Positions 1 through 6,840 are shown, counted from the stretch's first letter. The stretch: 8,079 nucleotides of DNA from Streptomyces katrae (GCF_000966975.1 NZ_JZWV01001148.1:1-8079); one strand, 5' to 3'. A program made the numbers and translations. The notes: generated by a model not told the origin, from the sequence alone.

Positions 1-221
1 GACCGGCACCGGCCCCTGGAAGGTCCTCGGCTCCGCCGACCACGCCCCCTACAAGGTCACCCAGTCCCTCGACGCCGCGACCCCCGCCGGAACCCCCCTG
101 CGCTACAAGGCCGTGGCCGTCGACTCCACCGGCCGCACCGCCTCCGCCCTCGCCGCGACCACCGCCGGCCAGACCCCGCCGCCCACACCCCCCACCGCCA
201 CCCAGCGGGACTACGCCGTCG

Positions 222-569
222 TCCACTACAACCGCCCCGACGGCGACTACACCGACTGGCGCCTCTACGCCTGGGGCGACCTCGCCGACGGCGAGGCCAC
301 GCCCTGGCCGCAGGGCCACCCCTTCACCGGCCGTGACGCCTACGGCGCCTTCGCCTACGTCCGTCTCAAGCCCGGCGCCACCAGCCTCGGCTACCTCGTC
401 ATCGACAAGGACGGCACCAAGGACGTCGCCGCCGACCGCACCCTCGACCTGACCCGCGGCGGCGAGATCTGGCTGGAGCAGGGCAAGGAGCCCGCCCGCA
501 CCGACCGCCCCGCCTACCCGCCCCAGGACCAGGCCAAGGCCGTCCTCCACTACAACCGCCCCGACGGCG
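222..569 (+). repeat. Identical 24-bp direct repeats marking the two CBM41 modules
   Basis: Bases 222-245 and 546-569 are identical and lie in the same codon phase, 324 bp (108 codons) apart. They encode the conserved HYNRPDG core at the start of each CBM41 starch-binding module, so the module pair is an internal duplication within the pullulanase. The rest of the two modules has diverged at both DNA and protein level. Recombination between the copies would remove one module without changing the frame. Confidence 0.85.
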
Positions 570-1137
570 CCTACGACGGCTGGGGCCTGCACGTGTGGAC
601 CGGGGCCGCCACCCCCACCGACTGGTCCAAGCCCCTCCTCCCCACCCGCACCGACTCCTACGGCGCCGTGTACGAGGTCCCCCTCGCCCCGGGCGCGACC
701 AGCCTGAGCTACATCCTCCACAAGGGCGACGAGAAGGACCTCCCCGCCGACCAGTCCCTCGACCTCAAGTCCGCCGGACACGAGGTGTGGATGCTCGGCG
801 GCCGCGACAAGTACCTCCTCCCGCAGCCCGCAGGATCCGGTGCCGCCCTCGACCTCACCAAGGCCGAGGCCGTCTGGATCGACCGCGACACCCTCGCCTG
901 GAACGCCCCCGCGAGTGCCGCCTCCGCCCAGCTCCTCGCCTCCCACGACGGCCGGATCACCGCCGAGGGCGGCGTCCTGCACGAAGCCGGCGCCCAGTGG
1001 CTGCGCCTGAACCGGACCACCCTCACCCCCGCCCAGAAGCAGAAGTTCCCGCACCTGGCCGCGTACACCGCCTTCACCGTCGACCCCCGCGACCGCGACC
1101 GGGTCCGCGAGGCCCTGCGCGGGCAGCTCGTCGCCAG

Positions 1138-1169
1138 TGCCCGCGCCGCCAACTGCCCGCGCCGCCAAC
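1138..1169. repeat. Perfect 16-bp tandem duplication that frameshifts the pullulanase gene
   Basis: TGCCCGCGCCGCCAAC occurs twice back to back (1138-1153 and 1154-1169) with no mismatch. Sixteen is not a multiple of three, so the extra copy moves the reading frame by +1. Upstream of it frame 2 encodes a sensible protein; downstream frame 3 does. The join RAAN|GAVL reads smoothly when one copy is removed. Such a duplication can arise by replication slippage and can revert precisely, or it can be an assembly artefact. Confidence 0.95.
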
Positions 1170-3450
1170 GGCGCCGTCCTCGCCGCCACCGGAGTCCAGC
1201 TCGCCGGCGTCCTCGACGACCTCTACGCCGACAACGCGAAGAGCACCCCCCTCGGCCCCGTCTTCAAGGACGGCCGCCCCACCCTCTCCGTCTGGGCCCC
1301 CACCGCCCAGCAGGTCGCCCTCGAACTCGACGGCCGCACCGTCCCCATGCGCCGCGACGACACCACCGGCGTCTGGTCCGTGCGCGGCGAACGCTCCTGG
1401 ACCGGCAAGCCCTACCGCTACGCCGTCACCGTCTGGGCGCCCAGCACCCGGCAGGTCGTCCGCAACCTGGTCACCGACCCCTACTCCACCGCCCTGACCA
1501 CCGACTCCACCCGCAGCCTCGCCGTCGACCTCGCCGACCCGAAGCTCGCCCCGCCCGGCTGGAAGGAGCTGCGCAAGCCCGCCCCCGTCCCCTTCACCAG
1601 CGCCCAGATCCAGGAACTCCACATCCGCGACTTCTCGATCGCGGACCCCACCAGCAAGCACCCCGGCCAGTACCTGGCCTTCACCGACACCGACTCCGCC
1701 GGCATGCGCCACCTGCGCGAACTGGCCGCCGCCGGCACCTCCTACGTCCACCTCCTGCCGGCCTTCGACTTCGGCAGCGTCCCGGAGGACCCGAAGGCCC
1801 GCACCGCACCCGCCTGCGACCTCAAGGTCTACGCCCCCGACTCCGAAGCCCAGCAGGCCTGCGTGGCGGCCGCCGCCGCCAAGGACGGCTTCAACTGGGG
1901 CTACGACCCCCTGCACTACACCGTCCCCGAAGGCTCGTACGCGAGCGACCCGAACGGCACGGCCCGCACCGTCGAGTTCCGCAGGATGGTGCAGTCCCTC
2001 AACGGGGCCGGGCTGCGCACCGTGATGGACGTGGTCTACAACCACACCGTCGCCTCGGGGCAGTCCGACCAGTCCGTCCTGGACCGCGTCGTCCCCGGCT
2101 ACTACCAGCGCCTCCTCGCCGACGGCAGCGTCGCCACCTCCACCTGCTGCTCCAACACCGCGCCCGAGAACGCCATGATGGGCCGCCTCGTCGTGGACTC
2201 CGTGGTCACCTGGGCCAGGCAGTACAAGGTCGACGGGTTCCGCTTCGACCTCATGGGCCACCACCCGAAGGCCAACATCCTCGCCGTCCGCAAGGCCCTC
2301 GACGAGCTCACCGTCGCCAAGGACGGGGTCGACGGCAAGAAGATCGTCCTCTACGGGGAGGGCTGGAACTTCGGCGAGGTCGCCGACGACGCCCGCTTCG
2401 TCCAGGCCACCCAGAAGAACATGGCCGGCACCGGCATCGCCACCTTCTCCGACCGCGCCCGCGACGCCGTACGCGGCGGCGGCCCCTTCGACGAGGACCC
2501 CCGCGTCCAGGGCTTCGCCACCGGCCTGTTCACCGACCCCAACGGCTCCCCGGCCAACGGCACCCCGGAGCAGCAGCGCACCCGCCTCCTCCACGACCAG
2601 GACCTGCTCAAGGTCGGCCTGACCGGCAACCTGGCCTCGTACGTCTTCACCGACTCCACCGGCCGCCGCACCAAGGGATCCGAGCTGGACTACAACGGCG
2701 CCCCCGCCGGCTACGCGGCCGCCCCCGGGGACGCCCTCGCCTACGCCGACGCCCACGACAACGAGTCCCTGTACGACGCCCTGGCCTACAAGCTCCCCGC
2801 CGGCACCCCCACCGCCGACCGGGCCCGCATGCAGGTCCTCGCGATGGCCACGGCCGCCCTCTCCCAGGGCCCGGCCCTCTCCCAGGCGGGCAGCGACCTG
2901 CTCCGCTCGAAGTCCCTGGACCGCAACTCCTTCGACAGCGGCGACTGGTTCAACGCCCTGCACTGGGACTGCCGCGAAGGCAACGGCTTCGGCCGGGGCC
3001 TGCCGCCCGCCGCCGACAACCGCGCCAAGTGGCCCTACGCCAAGCCCCTGCTGACCGGCCCGGCCCCCGGCTGCAAGGAGATCGACGGGGCCTCGGCCGC
3101 CTACCGCGACCTCCTGAGGATCCGTACGACCGAACCCGCCTTCGCCCTCACCACCGCCCAGCAGGTCCAGGACCGGCTGTCGTTCCCCCTGTCGGGCCCG
3201 GACGAGACCCCGGGCGTCCTCACCATGGCCCTCGGTGACCTGGTGGTGGTCTTCAACGCCACCCCCACCGCCCGGGCCCAGCGCCTCCCCGCCCTCGCCG
3301 GCACCGGCTACGCCCTGCACCCGGTCCAGGCGGGCGGCTCCGACCCGGCGGTCAAGGCGTCGGCCTACGACCGGGCGACGGGGGAGTTCACCGTCCCGGC
3401 GCGCACGGTCGCGGTGTTCAAGCGCTCCTGACGCACCCGCACGCAGACGG

Positions 3451-3479
3451 GGTGGTGCCGGCCGCGGGCCGGCACCACC
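3451..3479. terminator. Bidirectional terminator-like hairpin between convergent genes
   Basis: A perfect inverted repeat has 13-bp arms, GGTGGTGCCGGCC (3451-3463) and its complement (3467-3479), around a GCG loop. It lies 19 bp after the pullulanase stop (3431) and directly abuts the stop of the opposing acetyltransferase gene (3480). There is no T tract on either side, which is usual for high-GC actinobacterial terminators. Position and stem strength make it the likely shared terminator of both genes. Confidence 0.8.
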
Positions 3480-4004
3480 TCAGACGTCGAGGCGCCGCTC
3501 CAGCAGGATCACCCCGTACACCCGGCCGTCCTTGCCCTGCTTCGACGGGAACTCGCCCACGACCCGGTAGCCGGCGCCCTGGTAGTACGCCAGCAGCCGC
3601 GGGTTCGTGGACACGCAGTCCAGCCGCGCCCGCTCCCGCCCGGTCCGGGCGATCCGGTGCTCGGCGTGTTCGAGGATCCGCAGGCCCGTGCCGGGAGCGG
3701 CCGTCTCACGGTCCACCATCAGCCGGTGCACATAGCCCGCGACCGGCGGCTGGACCCCCCACGCCTCCTCGTCGGACCACCACAGCTCGTACGCCCCGAC
3801 GACCTGCCCGTCGGCGTCCGCCGCGAGCCACACCTCCCCGTCGCGCATCTTCCCGCGGAAGTGCGCCGCGTCCTTCTCGCCCGGCTTCCACTGGTCGATG
3901 CCCTGCTTGCGCATCCACCGGGCGGCCTGGTCGTACAGCTTCACCAGGACTCCGGCGTCCTTCTCCTCGGCCGCCCGGAACACGATCCCGTCGTCAATGA
4001 TCAC
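3480..4004 (-). CDS. GNAT-family N-acetyltransferase
   Basis: A predicted cytoplasmic acetyl-CoA-dependent acyltransferase of 174 aa, the usual size for a single GNAT domain; the substrate is unknown. Visible features are the N-terminal beta strand IVFRAAEEKDAGVL (res ~7-20), the beta strand VWLAADADGQVVGAYELWW (~58-76), motif A starting YVHRLMVDRE (~91-100) followed by the acetyl-CoA pyrophosphate loop APGTGLRILEHAE (~103-115), and motif B LDCVSTNPRLLAYYQGAGY (~128-146) with Asn134 and the late tyrosines typical of the fold. The loop is a loose version of the usual R/Q-G-x-G-x-G/A. I chose GTG at 4004 because the conserved domain begins within a few residues of it and a GATAAT hexamer ends 6 nt before it. 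An in-frame GTG at 4040 would add 12 residues of low-complexity sequence. The gene lies 85 bp after the TetR gene on the same strand and may be separately transcribed. The family call is firm and the start is moderate. Confidence 0.88.
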   Translation of the reverse strand: MIIDDGIVFRAAEEKDAGVLVKLYDQAARWMRKQGIDQWKPGEKDAAHFRGKMRDGEVWLAADADGQVVGAYELWWSDEEAWGVQPPVAGYVHRLMVDRETAAPGTGLRILEHAEHRIARTGRERARLDCVSTNPRLLAYYQGAGYRVVGEFPSKQGKDGRVYGVILLERRLDV

Positions 4005-4010
4005 GCGGGC

Positions 4011-4016
4011 ATTATC
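4011..4016 (-). promoter_or_regulatory. Candidate -10 of a leaderless promoter for the GNAT gene
   Basis: On the minus strand GATAAT (4016 to 4011) is followed by 6 nt and then the GTG start at 4004. It matches the -10 consensus at five of six positions. The short spacing would place transcription initiation at or next to the start codon, giving a leaderless mRNA. No Shine-Dalgarno-like sequence precedes this GTG, which fits. No convincing -35 is visible at 16-18 nt upstream. Confidence 0.45.
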
Positions 4017-4040
4017 GCCAGCCGCGCCGCCCGGCCCCAC

Positions 4041-4087
4041 CCGCCCCCGGGGCGGCCGTCACATGTCCCGCCCGCCCCCACGGGGGC
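4041..4087 (-). terminator. Two GC-rich inverted repeats after the TetR gene
   Basis: In the 85-bp gap between the TetR stop (4090) and the GNAT start (4004) there are two tight inverted repeats. GCCCCC-AC-GGGGGC occupies 4074-4087, 2 bp after the TetR stop. CCGCCCC-C-GGGGCGG occupies 4041-4055. The formal loops are very short, so a real hairpin would open the innermost pairs. Placement suggests weak termination or mRNA 3'-end stabilisation of the TetR transcript. No U tract follows. In sequence this rich in G and C some inverted repeats arise by chance. Confidence 0.4.
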
Positions 4088-4089
4088 CG

Positions 4090-4806
4090 TCAGCTGTCCG
4101 GGTCGCCCTCGCGCGGCCCCGGCACCAGCGCCGCCAGCCGCCCGACCAGCTCCCCGAACGGCCCGTCGGCCGGTTCGCCCGCCAGGATGCTCACGAGGAT
4201 CCCCGCCATCTCCGCGTCGTACGCCGCGCTCACCGCGGCCAGCGCGGCGAAGTCGTGCACCAGCTGCAGCTCCAGCTCGGCCCGCGGGATCCGCCGCCCG
4301 TCCAGCCACAGCAGAGCCGTCGACTCGGCCAGCGACACCCAGGACCGCACCACCAGCTCCAGCCGGGCCGGCGGCTCCTGCACGCCGATGTGCAGCAGGA
4401 TCTGCTCGTACGCGGCCTGCCGCACCTCGTCGATCATCGCGTTGGCCCGGCTGCTGCCCGCCGCCGGGCCGCCGCGGAGCAACGCCGAGAAGCCGGGCCC
4501 GTGTTCGTCGACGAACGCGAAGTACCGGCCCATCACCCGCAGCAGCCGCGCCCCGAGCGGGCCCTCGTGCGGTTCGACGAACCGCTCGGCCAGCTCGTCG
4601 GCGGCCCGCCGCAGCGCGGCCTCGTACAGGCTGAGCTTGCCCGGGAAGTAGTGGTAGACGAGCGGCCGGGATATCCCGGCCGCCGCCGCGATCTCGTCGA
4701 TCGACACGTCGTCGGGGGAGCGGTGGCTGAACAGCTCCAGGGCAACCCCGATCAGCTGCTGCCGCCGCTCCTCGACACCCATCCTGCGCCGCACCCCGGT
4801 CGTCAT
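4090..4806 (-). CDS. TetR/AcrR-family transcriptional regulator
   Basis: A predicted ligand-responsive DNA-binding repressor of 238 aa, acting as a dimer in the cytoplasm. The N-terminal domain is a classic TetR helix-turn-helix: RRQQLIGVALELFSHRSPDD (res ~14-33) then VSIDEIAAAAGISRPLVYHYF (~34-54) and the KLSLYEAAL helix. The remainder (~70-225) is helical and variable, as expected for the ligand-binding and dimerisation domain; it does not reveal the ligand. ATG at 4806 gives a normal family length; a second in-frame ATG at 4782 would also leave the HTH intact. The gene follows the reductase by 38 bp on the same strand, so it is probably the local regulator of the hydrolase-reductase pair. 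A TAGGGT hexamer 7 nt before the ATG also suggests its own leaderless transcript. A candidate operator at 6807-6824 lies upstream of the hydrolase. The family is certain; target and ligand are inference. Confidence 0.93.
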   Translation of the reverse strand: MTTGVRRRMGVEERRQQLIGVALELFSHRSPDDVSIDEIAAAAGISRPLVYHYFPGKLSLYEAALRRAADELAERFVEPHEGPLGARLLRVMGRYFAFVDEHGPGFSALLRGGPAAGSSRANAMIDEVRQAAYEQILLHIGVQEPPARLELVVRSWVSLAESTALLWLDGRRIPRAELELQLVHDFAALAAVSAAYDAEMAGILVSILAGEPADGPFGELVGRLAALVPGPREGDPDS

Positions 4807-4808
4807 GC

Positions 4809-4824
4809 CGAACACCCTACTTCG
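4809..4824 (-). promoter_or_regulatory. Candidate leaderless promoter (-10) and small inverted repeat before the TetR gene
   Basis: On the minus strand TAGGGT (4819 to 4814) is followed by 7 nt and the ATG at 4806, the geometry of a leaderless promoter with a TANNNT -10. It sits in the 38-bp gap after the reductase stop, so a -35 would fall near the end of that gene; I see no good match there. CGAA-N8-TTCG (4809-4824) flanks the hexamer and could be an operator half-site pair, but four-base arms are weak evidence. Confidence 0.4.
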
Positions 4825-4844
4825 AGGGCGGCACGGCCACTTGT

Positions 4845-5888
4845 TCAGAGGTCCAGAGTGAGCCGGTCCGAGGCGGCCCGGGAGACGCACAGCAGCATCG
4901 AGTCCGCGCGCTCCTCGTCCGTCAGGAGCTCGTCGCGGTGGTCGACAGCGCCCGCCAGGACCCGGTGCCGGCAGGTCCCGCAGAAGCCCTGCTCGCAGGA
5001 GTAGGGGGTGTCGGGCAGGACCCGGCGCACCGCACTCAGCGCGGACTCGTCGGCCGCGACCTCCACCGCGCCGCCCGTGCGGGCGAGTTCGACGGTGAAG
5101 GCCCGCGCCGGTCCGGTCGCCGCCGCGCCGAACCTCTCCAGGTGCACTGCCGCCGGCTCGGGCGCCGCCTCCCGGACCGCCTCCATCAGCGGCTCCGGGC
5201 CGCAGCAGTACACCAGGGTGCCCGGCCGGATCCCGGCCAGCGGGGCCAGGTCGGGCAGCCCCGCCTCGTCCTGCGCGACGACGGTCACCCGGTCCCCGTA
5301 CGCGGCGAGTTCGGGCAGGAACGGCATCGAGGCCCGCGAGCGGCCGCCGTACAGCAGGGTCCAGTCCGCACCCGCCTCCGTCGCCGCGCGCAGCATGGGC
5401 AGGACCGGGGTGATCCCGATGCCGCCCGCGACGAACGCGTACGAGGGCGCGGGCAGCAGCTCGAACCGGTTGCGGGGCGCCCGTACGTCCAGCTCGGCGC
5501 CCTCCACCAGCTGGGCGTGTGCCTCGCGGGAGCCGCCGCGCCCGTCCTCGACCAGCCGGACCGCGATGGTGTAGCGGCCGCTGTCGGCCGGGTCCCCGCA
5601 CAGCGAGTACTGGCGCACCAGCCCCGACGGCAGCCGTACGTCCACGTGCGCGCCCGGCGTCCAGGCGGGCAGCTCGTCGGACTCCAGCACCAGCCGCAGC
5701 ACCCCCTCGGCCGGCTCGGAGCGGGAGACGATCAGCGTACGCAGCCAGCGGCGCGGGGAGTGCCCCGATATCGGGGTCTCCAGCGCGGGCAGCGGCCAGA
5801 GGGGGGAGCGGCCGACGCGCCTGCGCAGCGCCCGCCGGGTCAGTACGGCGGCCCCCGCCACGGCCGCGACGGCCAGGGCCCGCCTCAC
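4845..5888 (-). CDS. PDR/VanB-type flavin and 2Fe-2S oxidoreductase (ferredoxin reductase partner)
   Basis: A 347-aa electron-transfer protein of the phthalate dioxygenase reductase class, expected to pass electrons from NAD(P)H through flavin to a C-terminal plant-type 2Fe-2S cluster and on to an oxygenase. The N-terminus (res ~3-24) is a short Ala/Val-rich hydrophobic stretch followed by an Arg cluster, a possible membrane tether. A flavin domain (~45-145) shows RQYS (92-95) and GRGGS (116-120). The nucleotide domain has GGIGITP (155-161) and CCGPEPLM (228-235). The ferredoxin domain ends the protein with C298-x4-C303-x2-C306 and C334, so all four cluster ligands are present. Length and domain order match the family. 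GTG at 5888 overlaps the upstream hydrolase stop as GTGA, implying translational coupling; it is the start that keeps the hydrophobic segment. The likely partner is the adjacent diiron-like protein. The reductase call is firm; the acceptor is inferred. Confidence 0.92.
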   Translation of the reverse strand: MRRALAVAAVAGAAVLTRRALRRRVGRSPLWPLPALETPISGHSPRRWLRTLIVSRSEPAEGVLRLVLESDELPAWTPGAHVDVRLPSGLVRQYSLCGDPADSGRYTIAVRLVEDGRGGSREAHAQLVEGAELDVRAPRNRFELLPAPSYAFVAGGIGITPVLPMLRAATEAGADWTLLYGGRSRASMPFLPELAAYGDRVTVVAQDEAGLPDLAPLAGIRPGTLVYCCGPEPLMEAVREAAPEPAAVHLERFGAAATGPARAFTVELARTGGAVEVAADESALSAVRRVLPDTPYSCEQGFCGTCRHRVLAGAVDHRDELLTDEERADSMLLCVSRAASDRLTLDL

Positions 5889-6781
5889 GGCCGCACCCCG
5901 CCGTTCGCACCGGGGGAGGAGGCCAGGTAGGCCACGGCCTGGGCGGTGGAACCTTCCTGCGAGGGGTGGTACGTCCGCGAGAGGTACGTCGGGATCGACC
6001 TGACCATCGACCCGGTCGAGGGCAGGAGCCCCTTCCGCCCCGCCCGGTGGAACTGGCCGAAGGAGGCCTTGGCGCCGGGCCGCTGGGGGTCGTTCTCCAC
6101 GAAGAAGCGGACGCCGCGCTGCCACAGGAACACCAGGGCGGCGAAGGCGCTGGCCCAGGTCCGGGCCCGGCGGCGGTAGTTGCCGTCCACGTGCATGAAC
6201 AGGTCGAAGGCCACCGAGCGGTGCTCGACCTCCTCCGCGCCGTGCCAGCGCAGCAGGTCCAGCATCATCGGGTCCGCCCCGCGCCGGTCGAGCTCCTCGG
6301 CGTTGAGCACCCAGTCGCCGAGGAAGGCCGTGTAGTGCTCGATCGCCGCGATCAGCGCGACCCGCTCCATCAGCCACCACTTCCGGGCCCGGCCGGGCGG
6401 CAGGGTGCGGTCGCCGAGGAGCTTCTCGAAGAACCAGTCGACCTGCGCGGTGTAGGGGGTCGGGTCCAGGCCGAGGCGCTTGAGGTGCGGGAGCACGTCG
6501 TCGTGCGCGGCGGCGTGCATGGCCTCCTGCCCGATGAACCCGACGACGTCCGCCCGCAGCCGCTCGTCCGTGATGTACGGCAGCACCTGCTTGTAGACGT
6601 GCACGAACCACCGCTCACCGGCGGGCAGCAGCAGGTGCAGCACGTTGATGGTGTGCCCGGCGAAGGGCTCGCCGGGCAGCCAGTGCAGCGGGGTGTCCTC
6701 CCAGGAGAAGGAGACGTTCCGGGCCTGGAGGTCTATGTGCTCCGACGTCACGGGGGCGGGCGCGAGCGGCGTATTAGACAT
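5885..6781 (-). CDS. PF10118-type 'metal-dependent hydrolase', probable ferritin-like diiron oxygenase/oxidase
   Basis: A 298-aa soluble-looking protein resembling the family annotated as predicted metal-dependent hydrolases (COG3687/PF10118), whose substrates are largely unknown. The sequence is mostly helical and contains no classic hydrolase motif. It does contain the ligand pattern of carboxylate-bridged diiron helical bundles: Glu56 (in AGERWFVH), E86-A-M-H89 (in GQEAMH), Glu148 (in AIEHY) and E184-V-E-H187 (in GAEEVEH). The spacing is about 30, 60 and 36 residues. This suggests O2-dependent chemistry fed by the reductase encoded next, with which it overlaps by 4 bp. ATG at 6781 is chosen because it gives the family's normal length and is preceded at 6 nt by TACATT, as in a leaderless transcript. 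The first codons (TCT AAT) are unusual for this GC-rich DNA. Family membership is likely; the diiron assignment and any oxygenase role are inference. Confidence 0.87.
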   Translation of the reverse strand: MSNTPLAPAPVTSEHIDLQARNVSFSWEDTPLHWLPGEPFAGHTINVLHLLLPAGERWFVHVYKQVLPYITDERLRADVVGFIGQEAMHAAAHDDVLPHLKRLGLDPTPYTAQVDWFFEKLLGDRTLPPGRARKWWLMERVALIAAIEHYTAFLGDWVLNAEELDRRGADPMMLDLLRWHGAEEVEHRSVAFDLFMHVDGNYRRRARTWASAFAALVFLWQRGVRFFVENDPQRPGAKASFGQFHRAGRKGLLPSTGSMVRSIPTYLSRTYHPSQEGSTAQAVAYLASSPGANGGVRP

Positions 6782-6787
6782 GGCGTC

Positions 6788-6816
6788 AATGTACTGAGGG
6801 GTACGCCCGAGGAAAA
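6788..6816 (-). promoter_or_regulatory. Candidate promoter of the hydrolase-reductase-TetR operon
   Basis: On the minus strand TACATT (6793 to 6788) fits the actinobacterial -10 TANNNT, and TTTTCC (6816 to 6811), a 3-of-6 match to TTGACA, lies exactly 17 nt upstream. The -10 ends 6 nt before the ATG at 6781, so the transcript would be leaderless; no Shine-Dalgarno sequence is present in that short gap. The inverted repeat at 6807-6824 covers the -35. Confidence 0.5.
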
Positions 6817-6824
6817 CCCCTCGG
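6807..6824. promoter_or_regulatory. Candidate TetR-family operator
   Basis: A perfect inverted repeat CCGAGG-N6-CCTCGG, 18 bp overall, lies 26-43 bp upstream of the hydrolase ATG and covers the predicted -35 hexamer. Its size and position fit a TetR-type repressor site, and a TetR gene is the third gene of the same unit. A transcription-attenuating hairpin is an alternative, but the site is upstream of the predicted start and so would not be in the operon's own transcript. It would, however, lie in read-through RNA from the gene ending at 6892. Confidence 0.4.
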
Positions 6825-6840
6825 CACCCCCGAATCCCCA

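Larger units (their letters stand above)
1..3431 (+). pseudogene. pulA: Pullulanase-type alpha-1,6-glucosidase (GH13), 5'-truncated by the window and frameshifted
   Basis: This is a secreted starch-debranching enzyme that hydrolyses alpha-1,6 links in pullulan, amylopectin or limit dextrins. The frame is open from base 2, so the start lies upstream. In order: an Ig/FN3-like end and a Thr/Pro linker (to ~200), two CBM41 starch-binding modules (~203-495 and ~533-830, each with HYNRPDG), an N-domain, a CBM48 (~1245-1480), a GH13 barrel (~1600-2950) and a C-terminal beta domain. Family motifs are intact: NWGYDP (1893-1910), DVVYNHT (2028 on), GFRFDLMG with nucleophile Asp 2247-2249, YGEGW with acid/base Glu 2358-2360, and HDNE with Asp 2757-2759. 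Reading switches from frame 2 to frame 3 at a 16-bp duplication (1138-1169). Deleting one copy gives ...VASARAANGAVLAATG... and about 1137 residues within the window. As it stands, the catalytic domain is out of frame. Related Streptomyces proteins are often longer two-headed amylase-pullulanases; the upstream part is not visible here. The family call is firm; whether the break is real is uncertain. Confidence 0.93.

Noticed and set aside
1138..1169. Programmed ribosomal frameshifting in the pullulanase
   Set aside because: There is no slippery heptamer or downstream structure that I can identify, and the exact tandem duplication fully explains the shift.
1137..1170. Internal GTG at 1137 as a genuine start of a separate pullulanase catalytic gene
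   Set aside because: It lies inside the duplicated 16-mer region, lacks a convincing ribosome binding site and would cut a conserved domain in the middle. A frameshift in one gene explains the data better.
595..1497. Plus-strand open frame of 300 codons overlapping the pullulanase
   Set aside because: Its translation is rich in Arg, Pro and His, typical of an out-of-frame reading of GC-rich coding DNA, while the overlapping frames encode clear CBM41, N-domain and CBM48 sequence.
1074..3320. Long minus-strand open frame (748 codons) opposite the pullulanase
   Set aside because: The translation is Gly/Val/Ala-dominated low-complexity sequence with no recognisable domain, and it mirrors the plus-strand codon bias. 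It is an antisense shadow of the pullulanase gene.
4005..4040. GTG at 4040 as start of the acetyltransferase
   Set aside because: It would add a 12-residue Gly/Ala-rich stretch not needed by the fold, and the -10-like hexamer and domain boundary favour 4004. It cannot be excluded, because a GGGGGCGG stretch precedes it.
4807..5910. Extension of the TetR frame upstream to a 606-codon reading
   Set aside because: The part upstream of 4806 is an Arg/Gly/Pro-rich misreading of the reductase gene, and the TetR domain begins at the ATG at 4806. It is not a fusion protein.
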